Notes under the pieces: generated by a model | What the model saw: only the letters and a program-made list of their open reading frames with translations | Told to the model about the DNA's origin: nothing | Database searches by the model: none | Shown here: piece after piece, positions 1-10,409 of the stretch | Layout of the letters: every line of letters starts with the position of its first letter | Position numbering within the stretch: the stretch's first letter is position 1 | Translations under genes and position numbers: made by a program | Assembly (NCBI GenBank): GCA_033439795.1 | Contig: JAUTDP010000002.1 | Location: forward strand, 4,526,001-4,590,000 | From: Sordaria brevicollis | Lineage: Eukaryota; Ascomycota; Sordariomycetes; Sordariales; Sordariaceae | DNA length: 64,000 bases | Direction of reading: 5' to 3'

Positions 1-1172
1 CTCAGGTTGGTAGGCCTACACTAGAGATAACTTCTCTAATACCGATACTACACATACACATACGACTTACAACAACCTCCAGCCCATCGACCGTCACCAG
101 GCACCCCCAGACTTCATCCTGGACCTCGCCTACATCTTCCACATTCGCCCTTGACCGTTCAGCCCCGTGAGACAAAGTGGAAACTGTGGATCGCGACGCC
201 AAGGAACTCCCTCCTCCTCGACCCTCGACTTCTCCTCCTCCAGTTCCATTCTCTTCCGTCTCGTCTAGACTCTAGCCGCTCTCCCCCTTCCGCTTCTTGA
301 CCTATCGCGATCTCGTATCATCTCACTGTGCGCAACCTCATCCTAGTTCATTTGCGCCGTTACGGTCCCGGTACGGCTCTCTCCATCCATCATCCACCAC
401 TCTCTCCCCGCCCCCGCCCCCCGTCTTGTACACTACCTTCTTAGGTTATTGTGCGCCCCCCCTTCGATCTGAGTATTCCCCTTGCGATCCACTATCTGGC
501 ACCCCTTGGCTGTTAGTTAAGCAACTCTGGGTTCTGGTTCTGACACTTCTCTCCAGTGACCCTGACTTTGGTCTGGATTCTCTATCCTTCTTAACCCGAG
601 ACCTGCCTCTGCGCTATCGTTCGGGTTACCTACCAACGTTACTGCGGATTCCCGCTCATTCCCCCAGGCTCTGAGGTGCGAGGTGTGTTCTATCTCTCCT
701 CCGTCTTGGGGTGGTCTCGCCCCTGTGTTATCCAGGACACACTGCCATTTCGCATGGGCCTGTATCAAAAGCACTTTCCCGTACCTTGCTAGTCTGTTTG
801 GGCGCTAATATCTGCGTTCGCCTTGCGCCCAAAGAATAGAGATCGCCATAATAGATATTTTCCTTCCAGATCGCGTCGAGGGGACATTCGCGAGAACGAC
901 CAGAAACCGTCACGACAAGCAAAAGACCAGCATCAGCCTGTCATCCGGGTTTGGAAATCACACAGTTTTCCACAGCAACACTTACGTACCATCACGGCAG
1001 TCCAGGCCAAAAACGACGTCACACGCGGATGCCATTATCAACAGCCTCGCAGCGATAGGTCGCAAAGCTTGGAGGGATCCGATATCACAAAGGGGACCCC
1101 CGGGTCTCGGGGACACGGAGTTGGCTCCGGTAGGCACGATAGGTACAAGCACAGGATAGAGCAACAGCAGGC
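1..1172 (+). promoter_or_regulatory. Upstream/leader region of the phytochrome gene
   Basis: This pyrimidine-rich stretch precedes the phytochrome start codon at 1173. I see no convincing coding sequence. The reading frame at 823-1227 that overlaps the start begins with TTG and has no internal ATG, so it is not a normal upstream ORF. The 3' part (about 840-1172) is probably 5' untranslated leader. Promoter elements were not identified. Confidence 0.45.
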
Positions 1173-4100
1173 ATGGACCACACGGAAAAGTCAACTCCGA
1201 CCGCCGTCGAGGGTCGTGGTGAACTAGGAAGCTACCAGACCCCCGACGAACAGGCCGCAAACAACATCAAAGTCCAGGACTATATCGACAGCACAGCCTT
1301 GGCAACAGAGACCATAAGCCACGATGCTTCCCAAAGCTCGGCGAATGCTGATGGCGGCTCCTCGGCCATCACTTCTCCCACAAACCTCTCTTCATGGAGC
1401 ACATCCTCAGATCGACAACTAGGCCATGGAAGCACACAAGATCCCGAAGACCGCGTCTTTCCTATTCGTTCCGTCATCAGCGTCGACCCCGCCCCGACAC
1501 CCATGATCAGTGATGAGACTCGAGCGCGTCGCAGACAGTCTCTGTCTGAGAACCATGTCTCTACAATGGGCGGAAGGTCAAACGTCGCGGGATGGAACGG
1601 AAATACCGCGACTCCAACCCGTCCGCATGCGTCAACCGTCCCGACTAACAAATCAGGCGCCATGGATGCCGACAGTAGGCCCCCGATGAGCCAAAGTCAG
1701 TCATCTGTCTCGCAACCCGATGTCGCTTCTGTGCTTAGCTCGTCGTCTGCGGGCACGTTGCGACTGCAGCGCCGCATGAATACCATGTCAGGTTCCCTGT
1801 CCAGCGTCCAGGCCGATGCCGAGAGGTATGGGAGTGCACGGCCTATAGAACTCACCCTGAGGGACACGTCCGAGTCAGAGTCTGAAGGAGGCGACGGAGA
1901 CGGCGGTGATATGGGTACAGTCGGGGGATCCTCTGCCAGCATGAAATCTCTCGATACCCTACCAGAAACACACTACGCTGCCCGCTTCAAGCACGTCGTG
2001 ACCGAGGAGGGTCATGCTGTGATTACAGGTCGCGATGGGCAGCTACAGCGATGCGAAGATGAACCAATTCGTAAGTTCCCCCTTTCTACATTTTTTTCAA
2101 TACTCGTAAGCAATGCTAACTGTAGATCAGATACGCCGGGCGCTGTACAGGGCTTCGGGTTAATGGTGGTCATCCAGGAAGAACAAGACGGCCAATTCAC
2201 TGCGCGATTCGTGAGCGAAAACTCCAAGAGAATCATTGGATACACCCCACAAGAGCTCTTCCGAATGAATAACTTTCTCGACATCTTCACCGAGGAACAA
2301 GCAGAGAACCTGCTGGATCATATCGATTTCATTAGAGACGAGGACTCGGATCCAGCCATCAACGGCCCCGAGGTCTTCAGCCTCTCCGTCCGATACCCCC
2401 GAGCCTCAAAATCCGTCAAGCTATGGTGCGCAATCCATGTACACCCATCACGCCCGGAACTGACTATATGCGAGTTTGAACTCGACGACGACCATGATTA
2501 CCCCTTGCGACCTCCCGAGGAGGACATGCCCGACATACCCGAAGATACCCTACAGTCGAATCCTACAACCGAAGAGCTTACTGAAAGCACAGAGATTTTG
2601 AGCAAGCCACTACGAGTGTTGCGCAGTGCGCGCAGGCGAAGAGGCGAGGCAGGAGCTATGCAAGTCTTTGATATCATGAGCCAGGTACAGGAGCAGTTGG
2701 CGAACGCGCCCAATCTGGAAAAGTTTCTCAAGATCTTGGTCGGTATTGTCAAGGAGTTGACGGGCTTCCACCGGGTCATGATTTACCAGTTTGACTCCGC
2801 GTTTAATGGCAAGGTCGTCACGGAGCTTGTTGACCCGATGCAAACCAGGGACCTGTACAAGGGACTGCACTTCCCGGCCGCCGACATTCCCAAGCAGGCA
2901 CGCGAGCTCTACAAGATCAACAAGGTACGATTGCTGTACGATCGAGATGTCGAGAGCGCGAGAATCGTTTGCCGCACGCCCGAAGATCTGGAGACACCGC
3001 TGGACATGACGCACTCTTATCTCCGAGCAATGTCGCCGATCCACTTGAAGTATCTTGCTAACATGGCAGTGCGCTCTTCCATGTCCATTTCGATCAATGC
3101 CTTTGGCGATCTTTGGGGTCTGATTGCGTGCCATTCCTACGGACCCAAGGGGATGAGAGTCTCCTTTCCCATACGAAAAATGTGCCGGCTTGTTGGCGAC
3201 ACCGTCTCAAGAAACATTGAGCGTTTGTCTTATGCTTCTCGTCTTCACGCTCGCAAGCTCATCAACACGGTACCTACCGACAAGAACCCGTCGGGTTATA
3301 TAATAGCCTCGTCGGATGATTTGCTCAGGCTGTTTGATGCCGACTTTGGAATGCTTTCGATCCGCGAAGAGACCAAAATCATGGGTAAGATTGAGCAGTC
3401 GCAGGAGGCACTGGCTATGCTGGAATATCTGCGGCTGCGCAAGTTTCCATCCGTGGTCACATCGCAGGACGTCAAGATCGATTTCCCGGACCTTCGTTAC
3501 CCACCAGGATTCCAAGTCATCGCCGGCCTTCTGTACGTGCCCTTGAGCGTCGGTGGAAGCGACTTCATCGTCTTCTTCCGCAAGGGTCAAGTCAGGGAAG
3601 TAAAGTGGGCGGGCAACCCGCACGAGAAAACCATCCAGGCCGGGTCGACGGGATACCTGGAACCCAGAAAGAGTTTCAAGGTCTGGTACGAGACGGTTAT
3701 CGGCAAGTCTCGCGAATGGTCGGAGGAACAGGTCGAGACCGCCGCCGTGCTCTGCCTGGTGTACGGAAAGTTCATCGAGGTGTGGAGGCAAAAGGAGGCA
3801 GCATTGCAGAGCAGCCGTCTCACCCGCCTGCTACTCGCCAACTCGGCACACGAAGTGCGCACGCCGCTCAACGCTATCATTAACTACCTGGAGATCGCGC
3901 TCGAAGGCTCTCTCGACCAGGAGACGAGGGACAATCTTGCGAGATCCCATTCGGCCTCAAAGTCTTTGATCTACGTTATCAACGACTTGCTCGATCTGAC
4001 CAAGACGGAAGAAGGAAAGGATCTCATCAAGGACGAGGTCTTCGATCTGCTTGCGTGCATACGCGAAGCCACGGAGCCGTTTGGGCATGATGCAAAGCGG

Positions 4101-6177
4101 AAGGGTATCGCGTATGAGGTTGTTGAGCACCCTGGTCTTCCTCGTCTCGTATCTGGAGATCAACGACGAGTTCGACAGGCAGTCGCCAACATTACTGCAA
4201 ATGCCGTCAAACATACGACTGAAGGGTTTGTCAAGGTGGAGATGTACGTGGCGGAAGTGCAGGAGAACAGAGTTCGCATCGATATTGTGGTCCAGGATAC
4301 GGGCAAGGGGATGAGCAATGCCCAGCTGGATGCACTGTTCAGAGAGCTTGAGCAGGTCGACACAGACCTTGGATTTGAGTCATCTGATGAACACGGAGAT
4401 GACAAGTCGCAGAGTGGTAAAACGCTTGGTCTAGGTCTTGCCGTGGTCGCAAGAATTCTGCGAAACATGGATGGCCAGCTGCGGTTGAAGTCTGAGGTTG
4501 GCAAGGGATCGAGATTCGTGATCCAACTGCCGTTCGAGCTTCCCGAGGTTGAAAGAGGTGGAGATGCTGCGGCAGCAAGCAGTGCCCATGCTGGACAGCC
4601 ATCCATCGGATCTAGCAACGCCTCGGTTTCCGCGGCCTCTATGAGCCAGATTCAAGATGGCGAAGTGATGCTGGTTGACCGAAACAACGGCAGCTCATGG
4701 TCTGTCAATAACGCACCTGGCGGTTCGCTAGCGTCCAAGAAGAGCTATGATGACAGCCAGAGCATCGCGAGCAAAAACAGCGGAAAAAGTAATCTCAGCG
4801 ATGCGGACAGGCTCATAGGCGCCATTCAGCAACCTCTCCCACTAGGCGAGCCCGAACCAGAAAACGTTGCTCGACAAAGGAGGGGATCACGAGGCCCTTA
4901 CTACCCCGGCGGCCCGGCTTCCAGTCTTCTCGGGCCCTCTAAGGGACGCTCGGTCAGTCCAGGGAGCCGCAAGCGGCCTAACGCGCCTGCGCGGTCCGTC
5001 TCGTCGCCAAACACTAAGAAGGTTTTGCCTCGCCACCAGAAACAACAATCGACCGAAGTTACACCAGGGCCAACTTCTCAGCCAACGCCGCCGCCGCCGC
5101 CGCCGCCAGGAATGCAGTATGTGACCGACAGCAGGGTTCCCATCAAGCCGGTGAAGCTGCCGGACGAGATGTTTGACAAGCCCGTGGTGCCGCCCGAGAG
5201 CACGTCAAAGGTGCTTTTTGAAATCAAGGATGCTGTCGCGGATAAGAAAGCGAAGGCAAGACAAGCACTCGCACCTGGGAAGCCTATGCCGGTGGTCAAG
5301 GAACCACAACAACTACATCAGCAACAGTCCTCCTCTGTACCACCAACACCCGTCACCCCCGCTACCCCCGCCACGTCCGCACCTGCACCACCCACCGCCG
5401 CCAAAGAAGCGGCGCCATCAAACATTAAGTTGCAAGTTCTAGTCGCCGAAGATGACCCCATCAATGTTAAGGTTTTGCGCAAGAGACTCGAAAAGGCAGG
5501 GTATCACGTAACGCACGCTCTAAACGGTGAGGATTGCGCAGCGGTGTATGAAGAGAAGCCGATGGTGTTTGATGTGGTTTTGATGGATATGCAGGTATGT
5601 TTTGTCTTGTTTTATTTTTGTCCTTCGTTCTTCTATGTGTCACATCCAGCCAGTGTATACTAACAAGTTTCTGCTGCCCCAGATGCCAATCGTCGACGGC
5701 CTAACTAGTACCAAGATGATCCGCGCCTTCGAATCGAAAACCACCGACCCCTCGCACCAGCAGCAAGTTCAACAGCAGCAGCAGCAGCAAGTTCAGCAGC
5801 AGCTTTCAGCAATCGCGTCCGATCACGGGCGGCGGGTACCCATCATCGCCGTGTCTGCTTCGTTAGTCGAGCATGAGAAGGATATGTATGTGGAGGCTGG
5901 GTTTGATGGATGGATTTTGAAGCCGATTGATTTTAAGAGGCTGGAGACGTTGTTGAGGGGGATTACGGATGATGAGGTTAGGAATGAGGCGCTTTATGTG
6001 CCGGGGGAGTGGGAGAGGGGGGGTGGTTTGGGAGGAAGGGGGGGACTTAGGGGACTTAGGGGACTTAGGGGAGGGGGTGTGTGGGGTAGGATGGGGAGGG
6101 GGAGAGGGGCAAGGGGGAAGGGGGGAAGGGGGAAGGGGGAGGAAAAAGAAGAGAAGGAAAGTATGCTTGATGTCTAA
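1173..6177 (+). CDS. phy: Fungal phytochrome, hybrid histidine kinase with receiver domain
   Basis: This is a red/far-red photoreceptor with a bilin chromophore and a hybrid histidine-kinase output. Exons are 1173-2070, 2131-5594 and 5683-6177, giving about 1618 aa. A long Ser-rich N-terminus precedes Cys294 in CEDEPIHTPGAVQ, the N-terminal Cys that binds biliverdin in bacterial and fungal phytochromes. A PAS-like domain follows, then GAF (HRVMIYQFD near 513, then PAADIP and SPIHLKYL) and PHY. The kinase has its H-box at His873 (SAHEVRTPLN), N-box near 980, G1 GKGM near 1022 and G2 GLGL near 1067. A Pro/Gln/Ser linker leads to a receiver with acidic pair near 1407, phospho-acceptor Asp1452 and Lys1534. 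Oddities are a poly-Gln insert in the receiver and a Gly/Arg-rich tail of about 55 residues. The first intron keeps frame if unspliced, but removing it restores the PIHTPG motif. Neurospora has two paralogues (phy-1, phy-2); I cannot tell which this is. Confidence 0.95.
5755..5808 (+). repeat. CAG/CAA repeat encoding poly-Gln inside the phytochrome receiver domain
   Basis: Interrupted CAG/CAA codons encode a Gln-rich insert. It lies between the MPIVDGL...MIRAFE segment and the VPIIAVSAS strand of the receiver, so it lengthens a surface loop rather than the linker. Confidence 0.85.
5995..6150 (+). repeat. G-rich tract with 9-bp tandem repeat encoding the Gly/Arg tail of the phytochrome
   Basis: Runs of three to seven G occur throughout the last coding part of the gene. 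About three copies of a 9-bp unit (GGGACTTAG) at roughly 6044-6072 encode repeated Leu-Arg-Gly. The strand is almost pure purine in places and could form G-quadruplexes. Confidence 0.75.
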
Positions 6178-8044
6178 TTGTAGACACCCCCACTATCGCC
6201 GACCACCGATCACTGGCGACTATACAGGAGGGAAGAAAAGTAAATGAAGGGAACTGGGAAGAGATTACCGATGTGCATGGGAGTGTAGTATGGTAACTGT
6301 GTAATCGGGGAATTTGGTGAATTTGGTCATGGATAGAGGGAGGGTGGAAAAGAAGAACAAGGACAGGATATTAGATGTTGATCATTCCTCATATAAAGGA
6401 AGAAGAGGATGGGAAGGAGATTGAAAGAAATTCGCGAGACTTGAGGGGGAGAAAGACAGAAAGAAATAAGGGAGGTTGAGAGAGGAAGAGAGGAGTGAAA
6501 GAGGCGGTGGCTTTACAAATTCTACATCCATATATATATAACTATACATAACGTTGAATACCTGCATAAGCTCGTAGCTAAGAAATTGAGAGCTGAGGAG
6601 TGCATTGGCTTTTGAGTGTAACTGGTGACGGGCGTTGGACGGGGGTACATAGCAAGCATTCAAGTTCAAGGAGGCACGGAGGAAAAGAATCCACTGATAG
6701 AGCAACTTATGAGATTGTTTACTTGCGTGTCGTTGTTACTGTTATAGCTGCTTGACAAAGACGAGGGCAGGATTGATAGAACTGGATATTCACCACGAAT
6801 AGAATTTTAACCATACCTCGTCAAGGTTCACCACGCAGATATTTACAGATTCAATTGAAGAGCAACCCAAATCCATTTATAACTTTTTGCTCCGTCAGCC
6901 AAACGCTTTTCCACAGCTCATGAGAGACACATCCCATACCCCCACCGAACTTCTTCACCACGCACCGACAGACCATCAGAATAACTTGCGGAACCCCCTC
7001 CAAATCGTGTGCCTAAGATCATTAGCAATCCAAATTTGTTCGTCCATCGGGCAGGCCATGAGACTTTCTTTACCTATACCATGACCGAATTCCGTAGGAG
7101 CTTCTGGTACAAAATCGTGCAAGTCCAGGTTGGTCGGTGGAAACTGATGCATGTACTTCATTGTCAGGTGCCGCGCAATCGCTACGTCCTTTAAAGTCGA
7201 AAGTCGAAAGTCTGGAAAAAAAAAACGCATCTGATTCCCGATCTCACATCCAATAACTTCAACGCCAATACCAACCCCCGATAGTCTTCATTACCAAGCG
7301 CAACAGTTTCCCTTCAAACCCCTGACAGATCCCTCTTCTACTCTTCGCGTGGTCACCCTTCGTATGTCCACACTTCAAGATGCCGTGGCGCATCTGGATG
7401 AGGAGGAGGAGGAGGAGGGTTCATGTTTTCTAGCGGCGGCGGTTGTTGTTGTGTCTGCTCGCTGTTGTTGTTATTATTGTTGTTGTTATTGCTATCAAAC
7501 GCAAACAAGGCACTCATTGCCCATGAGACTAGGAAGTATAGGATGGGAGGGTCGATGAAGAGCCGGACTAGGAAGAGGAGCCAGAGGGCTAGCATTGTGG
7601 ATGACCGTGAGGACTGGGGGCTGGAGCTGGCAGTGGTAGGGAGTGACAATGGATGAAATCAAGGTTGTCAGCAACGAGGAAGAAGAAACTGAGAATGGGA
7701 GACAGGAGGCAACTAGCTAGGTGTTTTTATATCCATATGGGTATGTGAGGGAATTTCAAGAACCTGTATCTATGTACGAATGCAGCCATCGGCTCTTACA
7801 TACATTTCCTGCTTGAGTAATGCGGACTCAACCATACAGTTGGGATTCTGCAGGCAGAGACGCACTCGAGGCACCATGGTCACAGCAAACAAGATGAGTT
7901 GCCGAAACCACGAATATTACCTAATTCATCATCGTCGTCGTCTACGTCGTCGTCGCCCTCCTCCTCGTTAGAACTAGAAAGTCTTTGCCCCCTTACTTCA
8001 AGCGCAGCTCTGGCGAGTACTGCCCTCTTCTTCATCTTCTCCAT
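6178..8044. other. 3'-3' intergenic region between phytochrome and IMPACT-domain gene
   Basis: This lies between two convergent genes. The first part is purine-rich and probably includes the phytochrome 3' UTR. A small possible ORF on the - strand (7353-7595) and a GTT/AAC trinucleotide run near 7440-7500 are the only features I noted. Confidence 0.5.
7353..7595 (-). CDS. Possible small membrane protein with poly-Asn and poly-Pro stretches
   Basis: The frame opens at an ATG at 7595 and gives 80 aa. A hydrophobic N-terminal half (LALWLLFLVRLF, then ILYFLVSWAM) could span the membrane. It is followed by nine Asn, a Gln/Pro-rich segment and a short charged tail. I recognise no family. The poly-Asn comes from a GTT/AAC repeat, which can by itself keep a frame open, so this may be chance. 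An upstream exon is possible. Confidence 0.3.
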   Translation of the reverse strand: MLALWLLFLVRLFIDPPILYFLVSWAMSALFAFDSNNNNNNNNNSEQTQQQPPPLENMNPPPPPPHPDAPRHLEVWTYEG

Positions 8045-9868
8045 CTACTCCTTCTCCTTCTCTTCCACCATCCTCCTCAACCCCAAAATCCTCCCCAACC
8101 CCAACCGACCCTTCGCACCCCAACCCCCCGGACCAGCCTCCACATCCGGTCTAACAGCCGTGTACCACGCCCACGCCCTTTTATCTAGTTCGGCAGGCGT
8201 CAAGTGGTCTTTCCAGCTGTCAAATAACAACCTTAGAGCCCCCAGTAACAAACCGAGGTTTTGTTCTCGTTCTGCCTCAAGTTGTTTTTGTGTCTTTTTG
8301 GTTTTTGTCGTCGTCTTCGGTGGTGAGGAGGATCCCTCGGTGCCGGAAGATGGGGAAGCAGTGTGGAAGCTTCGTAAAAGGTAATTCCGGGCTACTTCCG
8401 GTTTGTGGATTTGCATGCCTACTACGCCTGTTCCGTAGCCTTCTCTTTTTCCCGCTGTGCCTGTAGATGAACCTGAACCAGACTTAGACATCCCCTCAAC
8501 ATCCAACCCCCAAACCGCCTCCCCACCCTCTTGCAACTCATCACCAGTAGCAGTCCTGCGAGACCGCTCGTTAAGAGCAGAAGTAACAACACTCCTCATC
8601 AACCGCCACCTATCCGGTCCTAGCATCGTCCCGCCGTACCAGCGCGCCATGACCACTAGTGAGTCGTCGATGTCCATCTCGCGGAGGATCTTGAGCATGA
8701 ATTCGCCGGCGCCGGATTCGCCGTCGTCGAACGACTTTTCTATTACTCGGTTGGAAATGGTGGGAGAACGGACGCGGTAGGCCCAGGCGTTGTGGGTTGC
8801 TGATTCGAGATTGGGGTGTGTCTTGAACAAATTGCTGAGAAGCAGTTTCTCTTGCGAGGGGGAGGTGATTTTGGTGGAATGGCCGAGGAAGCGGGAGTCT
8901 TTTGATGTGAGGGGGGCACCGGAGGAGGACCAGTGGATGTCGGAAGCAGAGGGCGGGGGCTGGAAGAAAGGGTGTGTTTTGGTTTTAGGTGGTGCTTGCT
9001 GTGGTTGTGATGTTGAGGATTGTGCCGGCTCGGTTGATGATGATTCCGCAGTAATGGTTTGTGATGGTGACGGTTCCCTCCATTCATACCCTCCCCTTTT
9101 TAGGACTGGAACCTCCCTCCCCATGATTTTCACCCTCGGTTGACCCGAACCTATCAGTCCTTCATCTTCAGGGTTAGGTCCTTTGGAAGCTAGACCGATG
9201 CTCACGGCTTTCGAGCGCGAGTTGGCGCTGACGACCGCTTGTCCCAAGCTTAACCGTGAAGAAAGTGGTTGCTCCGGTCTTGTATACCGCAAAAGCTCGA
9301 CGGCGAAAGCTAACACCAAGGGGGCGCGGTTGGTCTCTAGGACGGTTTGCGAGATGAGTTCTTCGTCCTGACACAAGGGAAGTTCGAGTGAGGCTTCTAG
9401 TTCTTGAGGCGTGAGCTCTTCACCCGGGAGACGAGAGGGCATGAGTGGGTTGTCGTCTTGTTTCAGACGTTTGGAAGGTGAGTTTGCTGTTGATGAGGCA
9501 CCGCGCTTAGTGCCTGCTCCTGTGGCGGTCCGCTTCATGGCTGCTTTGCAGGCGTTTTGAAGTGACTTTGCTGTCTTTTCATCATTCAAGGCGGATTTGA
9601 TGGTATCGAGGGGGGCTTCGGCTATTTGTCGAATGCTGGTGATTCTTTGTAAGTGAATGTGTTTTGAGAAGGTGATGAGATCATGAACTCGTGGTGGTTC
9701 GATGAGGCGTGAGTAAACGTAGTTGAGTTCTGTTTGAACTCAACTGACTTACCTCCTGATATCAACCGCCTGTAGAGACTTGATCTGAGCCATAGCTTGA
9801 AGCATTGGAGTCTTGCGGCCAACGGTGAGGAGCCGCAAGAGCTCTTGGAGGTCTTGTTGTGCCGACAT
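8045..9868 (-). CDS. IMPACT/UPF0029 (YigZ-type) domain protein
   Basis: Exon 1 is 9868-9753, the intron 9752-9645 (108 nt) and exon 2 9644-8045, giving about 571 aa. The start at 9868 is chosen because exon 1 (MSAQQDLQELL...) splices in frame to ITSIRQIAEAPL, upstream of the first internal start. Residues about 287-402 form the IMPACT N-terminal/UPF0029 fold, with the hallmark RWYGGTMLGPDRW and the preceding Asp/Gly-rich DDGESGAGE. In yeast Yih1 and animal IMPACT this domain sits beside an RWD domain that binds Gcn1 and dampens Gcn2. No RWD domain is visible here. Instead there is a helical N-terminus, a low-complexity middle and a C-terminal region. It may therefore be a different member of the family, and a role in Gcn2 control is only a guess. 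The gene is divergent from the OMS1-like gene. Confidence 0.85.
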
Positions 9869-10409
9869 GGCAGCTGGTATTTGTCTTTGTACTAGTGCTC
9901 GTTATTGGATTCAGAACGGAGCTGAAGCACAATATCAAATTTGATCGGTGAGAAAGGGCTGACCAGATGACATGAAGTGTCAGTGATTTGTTTGTTGTCA
10001 AGATGATGAGTGGCCAAGGTGTCGATGATCCGGGGATCTGGAACAAGATCGGGGCACCCCTGTCCCAATAGCGTCACTGCCGACCGCACTTTAGCGCACC
10101 CGCTTGCAGATTGCTTGGCAACCGAAAATTGTGGGTCCTTTCATCGACACCAGAACGACTTTCGATGCTTTTTGATTTTGAGCTTCAACTTTGAAACTTC
10201 CGGACTAACTTTGGGTTCGGAAGCTAGAGATTTGGGGAGTTACGCTTGTTGAACTTCGGGTCCAAGACATGCAATAACAGGAGGACTCGGCTCAACCATC
10301 ATCGTCATCAGCCCACCACCGAGGCATCTTTAACCTCTCACCCTCCGATCCTCACCCTAAGCTCTTAAGCTCTCCTCGGCAACTCACACACACACCACCA
10401 ACCATCACC
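9869..10409. promoter_or_regulatory. Shared divergent promoter region
   Basis: These 541 bp separate the start codons of the IMPACT-domain gene (-) and the OMS1-like gene (+) and must carry both promoters. The right part is CA/CT-rich leader. No specific site is assigned. Confidence 0.5.

Noticed and set aside
823..1227. Possible upstream ORF overlapping the phytochrome start
   Set aside because: It begins with TTG and contains no ATG, so it is not expected to be translated.
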